64,000 nucleotides of DNA. Source: Candidatus Agathobaculum pullicola. Its GTDB lineage: Bacteria > Bacillota > Clostridia > Oscillospirales > Butyricicoccaceae. Below, in pieces: positions 45,963 to 54,144 of the stretch; position 1 is the stretch's first letter; every line of letters starts with the position of its first letter. The stretch spans positions 1 through 64,000 of the forward strand of contig DXEF01000017.1 in NCBI GenBank assembly GCA_019115085.1, written 5' to 3'. The notes beneath the pieces were generated by a model. It was not told the origin of the DNA. It did not search any database and saw only the letters and a program-made list of their open reading frames with translations. The position numbers were made by a program, and so were the translations under genes.

Positions 45963-46001
45963 AAAAACAGACATCTACAGAAATGTGGATGTCTGTTTTT
46001 C
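45963..46001. terminator. Bidirectional terminator between SLH gene and MCP gene
   Basis: AAAAACAGACATC (45963-45975) pairs perfectly with GATGTCTGTTTTT (45988-46000). Confidence 0.88.
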
Positions 46002-46126
46002 GTAAGGAGGATATTAGAGATTTCTCAACATCGGATAAAAGCCGTTGGCGGTCCTATCGATACACTTGGCACTTGTCATACATATCAGACACGATGCTGC
46101 GGGTGCTTTGGGTACAGAATAGGTTT

Positions 46127-47827
46127 TTATATCTCATATTCTGTGCTGCCATTTGCAATGTTGAATTTGCCGACCAATGTTTTGAGCATGCTTGACTGAC
46201 CAGACAATTCCTCACTTGCTGCTGCACTCTCCTCTGCCGTCGCGGAGTTGGTCTGCACCACGCTGGAAACCTGATCCAGTCCCTGTGCAATCTGATCGGC
46301 AGCCTGTGCCTGTTCCGCGGATGCCGTCGCAATTCGCTTAATGGATGCTACCACTTCATCGGCCACCGCTGCGGTTTCGTTCAAAACCTTTGCTGCATCC
46401 GTTGCCAATGCACCGCCTTGTTCCACGGCATAGATAGCGTTTTTAATCAGCTCCTGCGTATTCTGGGATGCCTTGGCAGATTTGCCCGCGAGGTTTCTTA
46501 CCTCATCCGCCACAACGGCAAAGCCCTTTCCGGCTGCACCTGCGCGCGCAGCTTCCACGGCGGCATTCAAAGCAAGAATATTCGTCTGGAACGCAATGTC
46601 ATCAATGGTCTTGATAATGCCCTGTATTTGCTGCGAGGTTTGCTTAATCTCATCCATTGCGGACATCAGTTCCTGCATTTTCTGTTTGCTTTCATTGACC
46701 TTGGTGCCGGTAAGCATGGTTAAATTGTTGGCAGAGTCCGTATCTTTGGCATTTTGAGAGATTCTTGCATTGATTTCCTGTATTGTCGCCGCGAGTTCCT
46801 CGACAGCACTTGCCTGCTGGGTAGCGCCTTGGCTGAGCGCCTGTGCGCCGTGGGATACCTGCTCTGAGCCCAAAGCAACCTGATTGGCCGCAAGATCGAT
46901 TTCTCGGAACGCATCGCTGAGAGATGTGCTGATCTGCTTCATAGAAGTTTCGATTTCGGCCAAATCACCGATATATGAAATGTTCATTTGGATATCCAAG
47001 TCACCTTGTGCGATTTGCAGCAATTTATCACGAATATCATCGATGAATTCTTTCAAATGCTGTTGCATCTGATGTACAGAATAAACAAGCATTCCCAATT
47101 CCGAGGTATCTTCCTTCATGTTGCCTTCGACTGACAGATTACCTTTGGAAAATTCTATCATTTCCCTCTGTATAATTTTGAGAGGACGGATTACCTTTTT
47201 TCTCGTAAACAACGTACTGAAGATTTGGAATGCAATAATCAGGATAACGAGGATGGTTACCATGATTCGAATGATAAGCATACTTGCTTCCTGCTTTTCG
47301 ATTTCAGACGCAAGGCGCGCTTGAAATGTCTCAACAAATTCGGCCTGTAGAGATTCAATTTCCATCAAATCTGTGCTGTATGCCTCGCCAAATACATACT
47401 CCAGCGCAGAAGGAATATCCCCGTTCATTGCCAGACTCATAGCGCTTTCTTCCATCGGCACCAAGGTGTTGGAGAGTTGCAACATTTTGATGATAAGAGC
47501 ATCCTCTTCGGCGGTAAGCCCGATCTCCTTCATTCTGTCGTAGCCGATTGTTCGATTTTGCAAATTATATACTTCATTCTGGTAGTTATCGTGATATGTT
47601 GCTTCTCCAGTGGCGGCGCAGGCTCTTGCCTGTTCGGTTAAGTACCCGGCTGCATCCAAAAATTGCTGTGCAGCCGATGTTAATTCGTTTCCATCACTAT
47701 ACATTTTTATCGTGAGATTGCTCATAATCGCCGATAATAAAAAGGATATTCCCAGTACGATAACCAATGCAATAGTGCCCAAATTCAACGCTGTTAGTAA
47801 TGTGGATTGCTTGACCGCCTTTTTCAT
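46127..47827 (-). CDS. Methyl-accepting chemotaxis protein
   Basis: 566 residues. Transmembrane helix about 13-36, periplasmic-type four-helix sensor about 37-190, second helix about 190-212 ([19 protein letters not shown]), HAMP, and a cytoplasmic signalling domain with the conserved hairpin tip ([40 protein letters not shown]). Relays a chemical signal to CheA/CheW. Start at 47827, with GAGGAGGG upstream. It is part of the feoB element; no other che or flagellar gene is in the window. Confidence 0.95.
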   Translation of the reverse strand: MKKAVKQSTLLTALNLGTIALVIVLGISFLLSAIMSNLTIKMYSDGNELTSAAQQFLDAAGYLTEQARACAATGEATYHDNYQNEVYNLQNRTIGYDRMKEIGLTAEEDALIIKMLQLSNTLVPMEESAMSLAMNGDIPSALEYVFGEAYSTDLMEIESLQAEFVETFQARLASEIEKQEASMLIIRIMVTILVILIIAFQIFSTLFTRKKVIRPLKIIQREMIEFSKGNLSVEGNMKEDTSELGMLVYSVHQMQQHLKEFIDDIRDKLLQIAQGDLDIQMNISYIGDLAEIETSMKQISTSLSDAFREIDLAANQVALGSEQVSHGAQALSQGATQQASAVEELAATIQEINARISQNAKDTDSANNLTMLTGTKVNESKQKMQELMSAMDEIKQTSQQIQGIIKTIDDIAFQTNILALNAAVEAARAGAAGKGFAVVADEVRNLAGKSAKASQNTQELIKNAIYAVEQGGALATDAAKVLNETAAVADEVVASIKRIATASAEQAQAADQIAQGLDQVSSVVQTNSATAEESAAASEELSGQSSMLKTLVGKFNIANGSTEYEI

Positions 47828-47983
47828 ATTGATTTACCCTCCTCGGATCCAAATTTCAAAGTGAGATGTATATTAAAAAGCGAAATTTGATGTGTCATAT
47901 TCGCTATCTTTTCCACTGCTGAACCCTGCCCGGCAAGAGGCATTTTCGATGTTGTTCGCGTTTTGTACAAATTGATCGTTATT

Positions 47984-48012
47984 AGTATAACCTATCTTGT
48001 CCAAAAGGACAA
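47984..48012 (-). promoter_or_regulatory. MCP promoter with dyad over the -35 box
   Basis: On the minus strand, TTGTCC (48007-48012), 17 bases, TATACT (47984-47989). TTGTCC-4-GGACAA (47997-48012) covers the -35 box and could bind a regulator. Confidence 0.6.
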
Positions 48013-48357
48013 TGGTTTTTGGAAAAAATTGTGTACTAAAAAGAGCGATTTTACCAGCTGACAAATAGGGAGGATAGAGTCATGAGGTTAATGCCGCGTT
48101 GCAGCACTTAAAAATCACAAGAGCGGATAACCATGGATAAAAAGACGTATACATGCGGCATGATATCTGGACAATCCCTTCGTGAAATACCGCAGAAATG
48201 CGTTATTCAGAAACCGAAATAGATTCTTTCAGAGAAGTGTACGGAGATTGCTGCTCCAGCCTTGCTAAATAAAGAGTGATGCAGCTGCTGCACATGAGAA
48301 GCAATTCCAGAAGGAAGGCAGCATAGAATTTTATCAAAGTAGAAAGGAGGCCAAACA
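48013..48357. other. Intergenic stretch before recombinase genes
   Basis: About 345 bases without a convincing gene. It presumably contains the promoter of the 36-residue frame and recombinase. I could not identify clear -35/-10 boxes or repeats. Confidence 0.35.
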
Positions 48358-48468
48358 ATGAATGATACCAAAAAAAACACGTATCCTGTACCGTGCCGTG
48401 CCACGCTTCTCGAGCTGCTTGAGAACGTCATTGTGGCGCAGTTCGAAGAAGAGGCGGCCGGAAAGTAG
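48358..48468 (+). CDS. Small protein (36 aa) upstream of serine recombinase
   Basis: AAAGGAGG lies 8 bases before the ATG at 48358, a strong start. The 36-residue acidic helix (ATLLELLENVIVAQFEEEAAGK at its end) has no recognised family. Its stop is 53 bases before the recombinase start. Small proteins beside serine integrases can act as directionality factors, but that role here is only a guess. Confidence 0.55.
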   Translation: MNDTKKNTYPVPCRATLLELLENVIVAQFEEEAAGK

Positions 48469-48521
48469 GCATAGGTTAAAGGGAGCGCTGGCGGTCGGCA
48501 AATGGGGAAGGGGAGATAACT

Positions 48522-50144
48522 ATTCAAAAATCGTCGGTCGCCTGTAGAACGGTCCTGTATCTGCGGCTGAGCCGTGACGACGATAATCCGGGCGAAAGCG
48601 AAAGCATCCAGAACCAACGCAGCCTTTTACAGGCGTATGCGGAGCGGGAAGAGCTTTGTGTTATAGGGGAGTATGTGGACGACGGATGGTCAGGCACCAG
48701 CTTTGACCGTCCGCGCTTTCAGGATATGCTCCGTGACATGGAGCAGCACCAGTTTGAGGTCGTTCTGGTCAAGGATTTGTCACGGCTTGGGCGCGATTAT
48801 ATCCAAACCGGGCGGTATCTGGAGTTGGTATTCCCGGAGCATGGTGTGCGGTTGATTGCGGTAGGGGACGGGATTGATACCGCACGGGCAGATACCGACC
48901 TGGCACCGTTTCGCAATGTCGTCAATGAGATGTACGCTCGTGATACCAGCCGTAAGATTCGCGGCGCGCTGTATACAAAAATGCAGGCAGGCAAGTTTAT
49001 TGGTAACTTTGCGCCGTATGGATACCAAAAAAGTCCCAAAGACAAAAACCGTTTGATTCCCGACGAGCGGGCCGCTGCGACCGTGTGGCAGATATTTGCT
49101 TGGGCGGCTGTCGGCAAACGGCCGGCGGAGATTGCGCGCATGCTGAACGAGCGCGGCAAACCGCCGCCTTCTGTCTATCGCTCTTTGGTGCATCCGGCAC
49201 TGAGTCCCGACCATTACTCCAAACACAAGGAGTGGACCTCGACGGGGGTCAGCCGCATGTTGCAAGATGTGGTATATCTGGGCCATATCGCACAGGGAAA
49301 GACCGAAAAAGTCAGTTTCAAAAGCAAAAAAACGCGCGTAAAACAGGCAGATGAATGGATTCTTGTCCCAAATCAGCACGAGCCGCTGGTTTCTGAACAG
49401 ACTTTTGCTGCGGTGCAGCGCCAACGGTCGGCCCGTCGCTGTAATCGGAAAGAGGCGTTTTCCAATTTGTTTTCAGGACTCGCTTTCTGCAAGGATTGCG
49501 GTAAGGCCATGTCCACAGTCGGAACACGCAAGAAAGGCTCGGCAGCCAATCTGGCTTGTGGCGCGTATAAACTTCGGGGCATATCTGCCTGCTCCAATCA
49601 CTTTATCGCTTATGAGACGCTTTATCGCTGTGTATTGGAGGCAGTGCGGCAATACGTCTGCCTGTCTGAGCAGGAGTGCAGCGCATTATTTGAGAGGTTG
49701 AAGCGTCGTTTACGGCTTGACGAGCGGGGACGGGAAACGGGGCGCGGGCGGGAGAGACTGACACAGGAGATAGGGCAGGTGCAACGACTGGTGGCGCAGC
49801 TTTACGAGGACCGCGCAGCGGATCGGATTGGGGAGGCCAACTTTTATCCGATTCTGGAACGATATGAACAGAGGACGGCCGCGCTGCAGCAGCAAATCGA
49901 CGCGTTGCAGCCGGATAGCGGGGCAGAAAGCCTGCATTGGCTGCAAGAACGATTGCGGGCGATCATTGGCCGGTATACAGATGTGGAGGAATTGACGCCG
50001 TCCCTGCTGTTTGAACTGATTGAGCGAATCGAGGTCGGGCAAGGTACATATGAAAAAACAGGGAAAGGCAGGGTCAAACGGCAAAAGATCGTTATTTATT
50101 TCCGTTTTTTGTCTGTGCCTTACGAAATTGACTGGATAGAATAA
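48522..50144 (+). CDS. Large serine recombinase (integrase/excisionase of the feoB element)
   Basis: 540 residues counted from ATT at 48522. The resolvase domain contains catalytic Ser17 in VLYLRLSRDDD, with VDDGWSGTSFDRPRF, LVKDLSRLGRDY and the YARDTSRKIR helix. Then come the recombinase domain (about 160-320), a zinc ribbon (CKDCGKAM ... CGAYKLRGISAC, from about 323) and a C-terminal coiled coil (about 385-470). The frame is open back to 48480 without ATG, GTG or TTG before the catalytic serine. GGGGAG at 48510-48515 points to ATT 48522 (or ATA 48516) as start; the GTG at 48675 would lose the active site. It most likely inserted this element into feoB. Confidence 0.9.
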   Translation: MQKSSVACRTVLYLRLSRDDDNPGESESIQNQRSLLQAYAEREELCVIGEYVDDGWSGTSFDRPRFQDMLRDMEQHQFEVVLVKDLSRLGRDYIQTGRYLELVFPEHGVRLIAVGDGIDTARADTDLAPFRNVVNEMYARDTSRKIRGALYTKMQAGKFIGNFAPYGYQKSPKDKNRLIPDERAAATVWQIFAWAAVGKRPAEIARMLNERGKPPPSVYRSLVHPALSPDHYSKHKEWTSTGVSRMLQDVVYLGHIAQGKTEKVSFKSKKTRVKQADEWILVPNQHEPLVSEQTFAAVQRQRSARRCNRKEAFSNLFSGLAFCKDCGKAMSTVGTRKKGSAANLACGAYKLRGISACSNHFIAYETLYRCVLEAVRQYVCLSEQECSALFERLKRRLRLDERGRETGRGRERLTQEIGQVQRLVAQLYEDRAADRIGEANFYPILERYEQRTAALQQQIDALQPDSGAESLHWLQERLRAIIGRYTDVEELTPSLLFELIERIEVGQGTYEKTGKGRVKRQKIVIYFRFLSVPYEIDWIE

Positions 50145-50180
50145 ACGGGACGTACCAGCCAGATGGTACGTCCCGTTTGC
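50143..50180. terminator. Bidirectional terminator between recombinase and deacetylase genes
   Basis: AAACGGGACGTACC (50143-50156) pairs perfectly with GGTACGTCCCGTTT (50165-50178). Confidence 0.85.
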
Positions 50181-50197
50181 TTGTATCCCTTGTGGGG

Positions 50198-51949
50198 TTA
50201 TGGCAGTGTGGTGAAGTTCGTCAGAATTTTTGCTCCTTCTGCACGGGTGGCACTGCCCAGCGGGGCGAGTGTGGTCGCGGTGCGGCCGTTGAGCAGTCCG
50301 GACGCCACCGCCCATTGCATGGCTTCCCGTGCGTATGCGCTTATTTGCGCGGCATCCGTGTATACAGACAGGTCGGCGCGTGCGCTGGTATCCTTGCCGA
50401 GAAAGTTTGCAAGTCGATAGAGCAGGACGGCAGCCTGTTCGCGGGTGACCGTGTCATTCGGTGCGAAGGTTTCGTCGGTGTAGCCGGTCACAAGGCCGTT
50501 GACCCGTGCCCAGTAGACGGGCAGGGCATAATAGGCATTTGCATCCACATCGGCATACGGATAGCCGAGATTGTCGCCCACGTCGGGCTTACCCGCGAGG
50601 TTGTACAGCACCGTGGTCAGCATTGCGCGCGACATTACGGTGTCAGGCGAGAAGGTATATGCGTCTGTACCGTTCATCAGCCCCTGCTGGACAATTTCAC
50701 CCACGCTGTCATAATACCAGCTGTCCGCAGGAACGTCAGTGAACAGACGACCATATTGAGTCAGTGTGCAGGTGAGGACCGGGCTGTTCAGATGGCCGGA
50801 CAGGATGGCGATGCACTTGGTGGTTGTCGTGGGCGTGAACGGCCCGGTGTAGGGCGTGCTGGACGCGGTCGGCGTGGAGCCATCGGTCGTGTAATAAATG
50901 GACGCGCCCGCGGTGGCGCAGTTTAGTGTCAGCAAGCCGTTTTCATATAAAACCGTCGGCGCGGCCGTTGGCGGTATCCCCGCAACCGTCTGGGTTGTCA
51001 CCGGTGTGCGTGTGCCGTATTTGTCGATGCCGATGACCGTGAACGTCGTGTCGCGGGTGATCGTGATAGGGGCGGTGTATTTGGTGCTTCCGAGATGCGG
51101 GGTCGCGTTGCTGGTTGTATAGTACAGAGTCAGTCCTGTGTCAGCGGTCGAAAACGTGACGGAAACGCCGTTGTCACCCGGTGTGGAGGTGATGGTCGGT
51201 GCGGCATATGCGGGCAGGTTGGTTCCTTTGTTCGGGGCGCTGGTGTAGACCAGGCCGTTTTGTGGGGTGATGCCGCGTCGGCGCAGCAGCTCGGCAACCG
51301 TGACAAATTCATATCCTTGTGCTTTGAGCGTATCAATCGCGCGCAGCGCACCCTGCACACTGGTTTGATAGATGTCGTGCGTCAGCACGATTGCACCGTC
51401 ATGCGCACCCTTGATGATGTTGTTATAGACTGTGCTTGCGTTGCGGTACTTCCAGTCGAGCGGGTCCACACTCCACAGGATGATGGGCGCGGCAACCGTA
51501 CTTTTGACCGCGCCGCCCAGCGCACCGCCAGGCGTGCGCACCATGTCGGTGTATGAGCCGCCCATGCGGTCAAACAGCAGGCTTTCCACGCGGCTGACCT
51601 CGCTCGAGATCGTGCCCGCGCCGTAGCTGTCAAACGGAATCAGGTGCTGATACGTATGGTTGGCGAGCTGGTGGCCTTCCTCGCGCATGCGGGTGAGCAA
51701 AGAGGCGTGATTCACGATGCCGTGTGGACCGTTTGTACCGTTCATAAAGAAGGTCGCTTTGGCGCCGCGGGCCTTAAGTCCATCCAAAAGGGTAGAGGTA
51801 TAGGCCGATGGGCCGTCGTCAAAGGTGAAGGCGATCAGTTTGGCGCCGGTACTTGTCGCAACGGGCGTTTCCGCAGCTGCCGCAGCAAGTGGTAGGCAGG
51901 AAACAAGCAGGACAAGCATCAACAATAGAGCGGTGAGTCGTTTTTTCAT
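50198..51949 (-). CDS. Polysaccharide deacetylase with SLH repeats
   Basis: 583 residues. Signal peptide 1-25 (LVSC at 15-18 could also be read as a lipobox). The NodB domain carries motif 1 TFDDGP (42-47, metal/base Asp), motif 2 HQLANHTYQH (zinc His pair), motif 3 RTPGGALG, then DPLDW and LTHD. Chitobiase-C-like beta domains (VSVTFSTADTGLTLYYTT...; ASIYYTTDGSTPT) follow, with three SLH repeats at the C-terminus. Likely removes acetyl groups from peptidoglycan or wall polysaccharide at the cell surface. Start at 51949 with AAGGAG upstream. Own promoter; cargo of the feoB element. Confidence 0.93.
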   Translation of the reverse strand: MKKRLTALLLMLVLLVSCLPLAAAAAETPVATSTGAKLIAFTFDDGPSAYTSTLLDGLKARGAKATFFMNGTNGPHGIVNHASLLTRMREEGHQLANHTYQHLIPFDSYGAGTISSEVSRVESLLFDRMGGSYTDMVRTPGGALGGAVKSTVAAPIILWSVDPLDWKYRNASTVYNNIIKGAHDGAIVLTHDIYQTSVQGALRAIDTLKAQGYEFVTVAELLRRRGITPQNGLVYTSAPNKGTNLPAYAAPTITSTPGDNGVSVTFSTADTGLTLYYTTSNATPHLGSTKYTAPITITRDTTFTVIGIDKYGTRTPVTTQTVAGIPPTAAPTVLYENGLLTLNCATAGASIYYTTDGSTPTASSTPYTGPFTPTTTTKCIAILSGHLNSPVLTCTLTQYGRLFTDVPADSWYYDSVGEIVQQGLMNGTDAYTFSPDTVMSRAMLTTVLYNLAGKPDVGDNLGYPYADVDANAYYALPVYWARVNGLVTGYTDETFAPNDTVTREQAAVLLYRLANFLGKDTSARADLSVYTDAAQISAYAREAMQWAVASGLLNGRTATTLAPLGSATRAEGAKILTNFTTLP

Positions 51950-51994
51950 AATAGTCTCCTTTTCGGGGAAAACATGGAATGGTAGGATATCCAC

Positions 51995-52023
51995 ATTGTA
52001 CTCGATTGGACATGCGCCGTCAA
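51995..52023 (-). promoter_or_regulatory. Promoter of the deacetylase gene
   Basis: On the minus strand, TTGACG (52018-52023), 17 bases, TACAAT (51995-52000). Confidence 0.8.
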
Positions 52024-52049
52024 TTCCCTTTGAAGGGTGTTTTACAACA

Positions 52050-52083
52050 AAACGCGCCGCTATCCTTTGAGGATAGCGGCGCA
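52050..52083 (-). terminator. Terminator of purine permease gene
   Basis: GCGCCGCTATCCT (52054-52066) pairs perfectly with AGGATAGCGGCGC (52070-52082); on the minus strand GTTTTG follows. Confidence 0.8.
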
Positions 52084-52101
52084 TATAGTCGTGCAAAAAT
52101 A

Positions 52102-53463
52102 TTACAGGAAGATATATTTTAGGATAAATAATACAGCTAGTACATACATGAGCGGAGTCACCTTCTTGCCCTTGCCTGCGGCGAGGTTGAGCAATACATA
52201 GGAGATAACGCCCATCGAGATGCCTTCGGAAATGCTGTAAAACAGCGGCATGGAGATAATAGCGAGGTAAGCCGGGATAGCTTCGGTCAGGTTGTCCAGA
52301 TCGAAGCGGATCTCGGTGACCGTGCCGACCATCAGGAAGCCGACCATGATCAGCGCCGGCGCGGTGGCGAACGAGGGGATGGCGGTGAAGATCGGCGCAA
52401 ACAGCGTGGAAACGAGGAACAGAATGCCCGTGACCAACGCGGTCAGACCGGTGCGGCCGCCGACAGCTACGCCGGAGGCAGACTCAACAAAGGTCGTCGT
52501 AGTTGAGGTGCCGAGGACAGCGCCTGCGGAGGTTGCAATGGCATCCGACAGCAGTGCGGGCTTGATGCCCGGCAACTTGCCGTCCTTGTCGAGCATTTTT
52601 GCCTTGGTGGCAACACCGATCAGCGTGCCGAGCGTATCAAAAATATCGACAAACAGGAACGAGAAGATGACCACAACAAAGTTAATGATGCCGACCGCGC
52701 CGAAATCCACGTTAAAGCACTGGCCGAAGGTCAGGCCCAGCTTGGAAAAGTCGGTCATACCGAAGGCCGGGAACAGGGTGTAGAAGCCTGCTTCCGCATT
52801 CGGCACATACAGGCCGGAAAGCTCACACAGCATGCCGATGACCCAGGTCGACAGGATGCCAAACAGGATGGCGCCTTTGACTTTGTGGATATACAGCACC
52901 GCCGTGATGAACAGGCCGACCAGCGCGAGCAGCGCGCAGATGCCCGAGGTGTGGAAGTTATCCGTGAAGCTGGTGATGGTAACAAGTGTGGACGAGTCCA
53001 CCGCAAGACCCGCGTTCTGCAGGCCGATGAAGGCGATAAACAGGCCGATACCGACTGAAACGCCCTTTTTAAGCGTCAGCGGAATGGCGTTGAAAATCGC
53101 TTCGCGCACGTTGGTCAGCGAAAGCACGATAAAGACAAGGCCCTCGATGAATACTGCGAGCAGCGCAACCTGCCAGCTGTAGCCGTAACCGGCGACAACG
53201 GTGTATGCCATAAAGGCGTTCAGACCCATGCCGGCGGACAGCGCAAACGGTAGATTTGCCATAAACGCCATACAGACCGTGCCGAGGAAGGACGCCAGTG
53301 CGGTTGCCAGCAGTACAGCGGTCGGATCCATGCCGGTCGAGCCGAGAATACTCGGATTGACCGCGAGAATGTATGCCATGGTCATGAAAGTAGTGAGACC
53401 TGCCATGACCTCGGTGCGAACTGTAGTGTGGTTATCCGACAGCTTGAACATCTTTTCAAACAT
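52102..53463 (-). CDS. AzgA-type NCS2 purine permease
   Basis: 453 residues, about 12 to 14 transmembrane segments. AzgA/PbuG features: VMAGLTTFMTMAYILAVNPSIL near the N-terminus, ALSAGMGLNAFMAYTVV, FSFLFVDIFDTLGTLIGVATKA and GTSTTTTFVESASGVAVGGRTGL. Imports hypoxanthine, guanine or adenine. It follows apt on the same strand with a 42-base gap, so transport and salvage are coupled. ATG at 53463 preferred over TTG at 53475, because AGGGG abuts the latter. Confidence 0.92.
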   Translation of the reverse strand: MFEKMFKLSDNHTTVRTEVMAGLTTFMTMAYILAVNPSILGSTGMDPTAVLLATALASFLGTVCMAFMANLPFALSAGMGLNAFMAYTVVAGYGYSWQVALLAVFIEGLVFIVLSLTNVREAIFNAIPLTLKKGVSVGIGLFIAFIGLQNAGLAVDSSTLVTITSFTDNFHTSGICALLALVGLFITAVLYIHKVKGAILFGILSTWVIGMLCELSGLYVPNAEAGFYTLFPAFGMTDFSKLGLTFGQCFNVDFGAVGIINFVVVIFSFLFVDIFDTLGTLIGVATKAKMLDKDGKLPGIKPALLSDAIATSAGAVLGTSTTTTFVESASGVAVGGRTGLTALVTGILFLVSTLFAPIFTAIPSFATAPALIMVGFLMVGTVTEIRFDLDNLTEAIPAYLAIISMPLFYSISEGISMGVISYVLLNLAAGKGKKVTPLMYVLAVLFILKYIFL

Positions 53464-53505
53464 GTGTGGTTTCAACCCCTTTTTATTTTCTCTTTTTCCC
53501 TTTTC

Positions 53506-54030
53506 TTACTTGCCGTCATAGGATACGACCGTCGCAAGCGGGTAGCTCTGCAAACGGTCGCGGCCATGAAGCCCCTTTAGTTCGAGCAGGCAAACAATCT
53601 TGACCACCGTTGCGCCGAGCGATTCGAGCAGCTTAGCCGCCGCTTCCAGCGTGCCGCCTGTGGCGATGAGGTCGTCAATCAGCACGACGCGCATGCCCGG
53701 CTGAATGTCGTCACGGTGCACCTCGATCGAGGCGGTGCCGTACTCCAGCTCGTAGGACATACCGGCGGTCGCACGCGGCAGCTTGCCTGCCTTGCGGATC
53801 GGAATGAACGGTTTGTGCAGCTTGTACGCGATCGGCATACCGAACAGGAACCCGCGCGATTCCAACCCCGCAACGACATCAAATGTTTCCCCCTCCAGCA
53901 GCGCGGCCATTTCGTCTACCGATAGCTGCAAGCCGTCTGCGTTGCCGATGACTGTGGTGATGTCGCGAAAGATCACGCCCCGTTCGGGAAAATCCGGGAT
54001 ACTGGTGATATACGGTTCAATTTTGCTCAT
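53506..54030 (-). CDS. apt: Adenine phosphoribosyltransferase
   Basis: 174 residues, normal length. Makes AMP from adenine and PRPP. N-terminal IPDFPERGVIFRDIT and the PRPP loop VVLIDDLIATGGT are diagnostic. The promoter is 81 bases upstream inside the element. Carrying a housekeeping salvage enzyme on a mobile element is unusual; a second chromosomal copy may exist elsewhere. Confidence 0.96.
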   Translation of the reverse strand: MSKIEPYITSIPDFPERGVIFRDITTVIGNADGLQLSVDEMAALLEGETFDVVAGLESRGFLFGMPIAYKLHKPFIPIRKAGKLPRATAGMSYELEYGTASIEVHRDDIQPGMRVVLIDDLIATGGTLEAAAKLLESLGATVVKIVCLLELKGLHGRDRLQSYPLATVVSYDGK

Positions 54031-54110
54031 GCTTCCTCCTCCATGCAGTGTTTGTTCCGCATTCTGTGTGTAGTCTTATGCCGCCCGCAGGCGACAAATC
54101 ATACACAACC

Positions 54111-54139
54111 ATTTTAAGCAAAACCCGCGCGCATTACAA
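54111..54139 (-). promoter_or_regulatory. apt promoter
   Basis: On the minus strand, TTGTAA (54134-54139), 17 bases, TAAAAT (54111-54116). It lies within the element, so apt and the permease do not depend on feoB transcription. Confidence 0.6.
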
Positions 54140-54144
54140 GAGTT

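Noticed and set aside
45983..46195. 70-residue frame after the SLH terminator
   Set aside because: A good AAGGAGG lies nearby, but the frame starts within the terminator stem and overlaps the MCP 3' end; composition is unconvincing.
47873..48064. 63-residue minus-strand frame upstream of the MCP gene
   Set aside because: It covers the probable MCP promoter and has no ribosome binding site.
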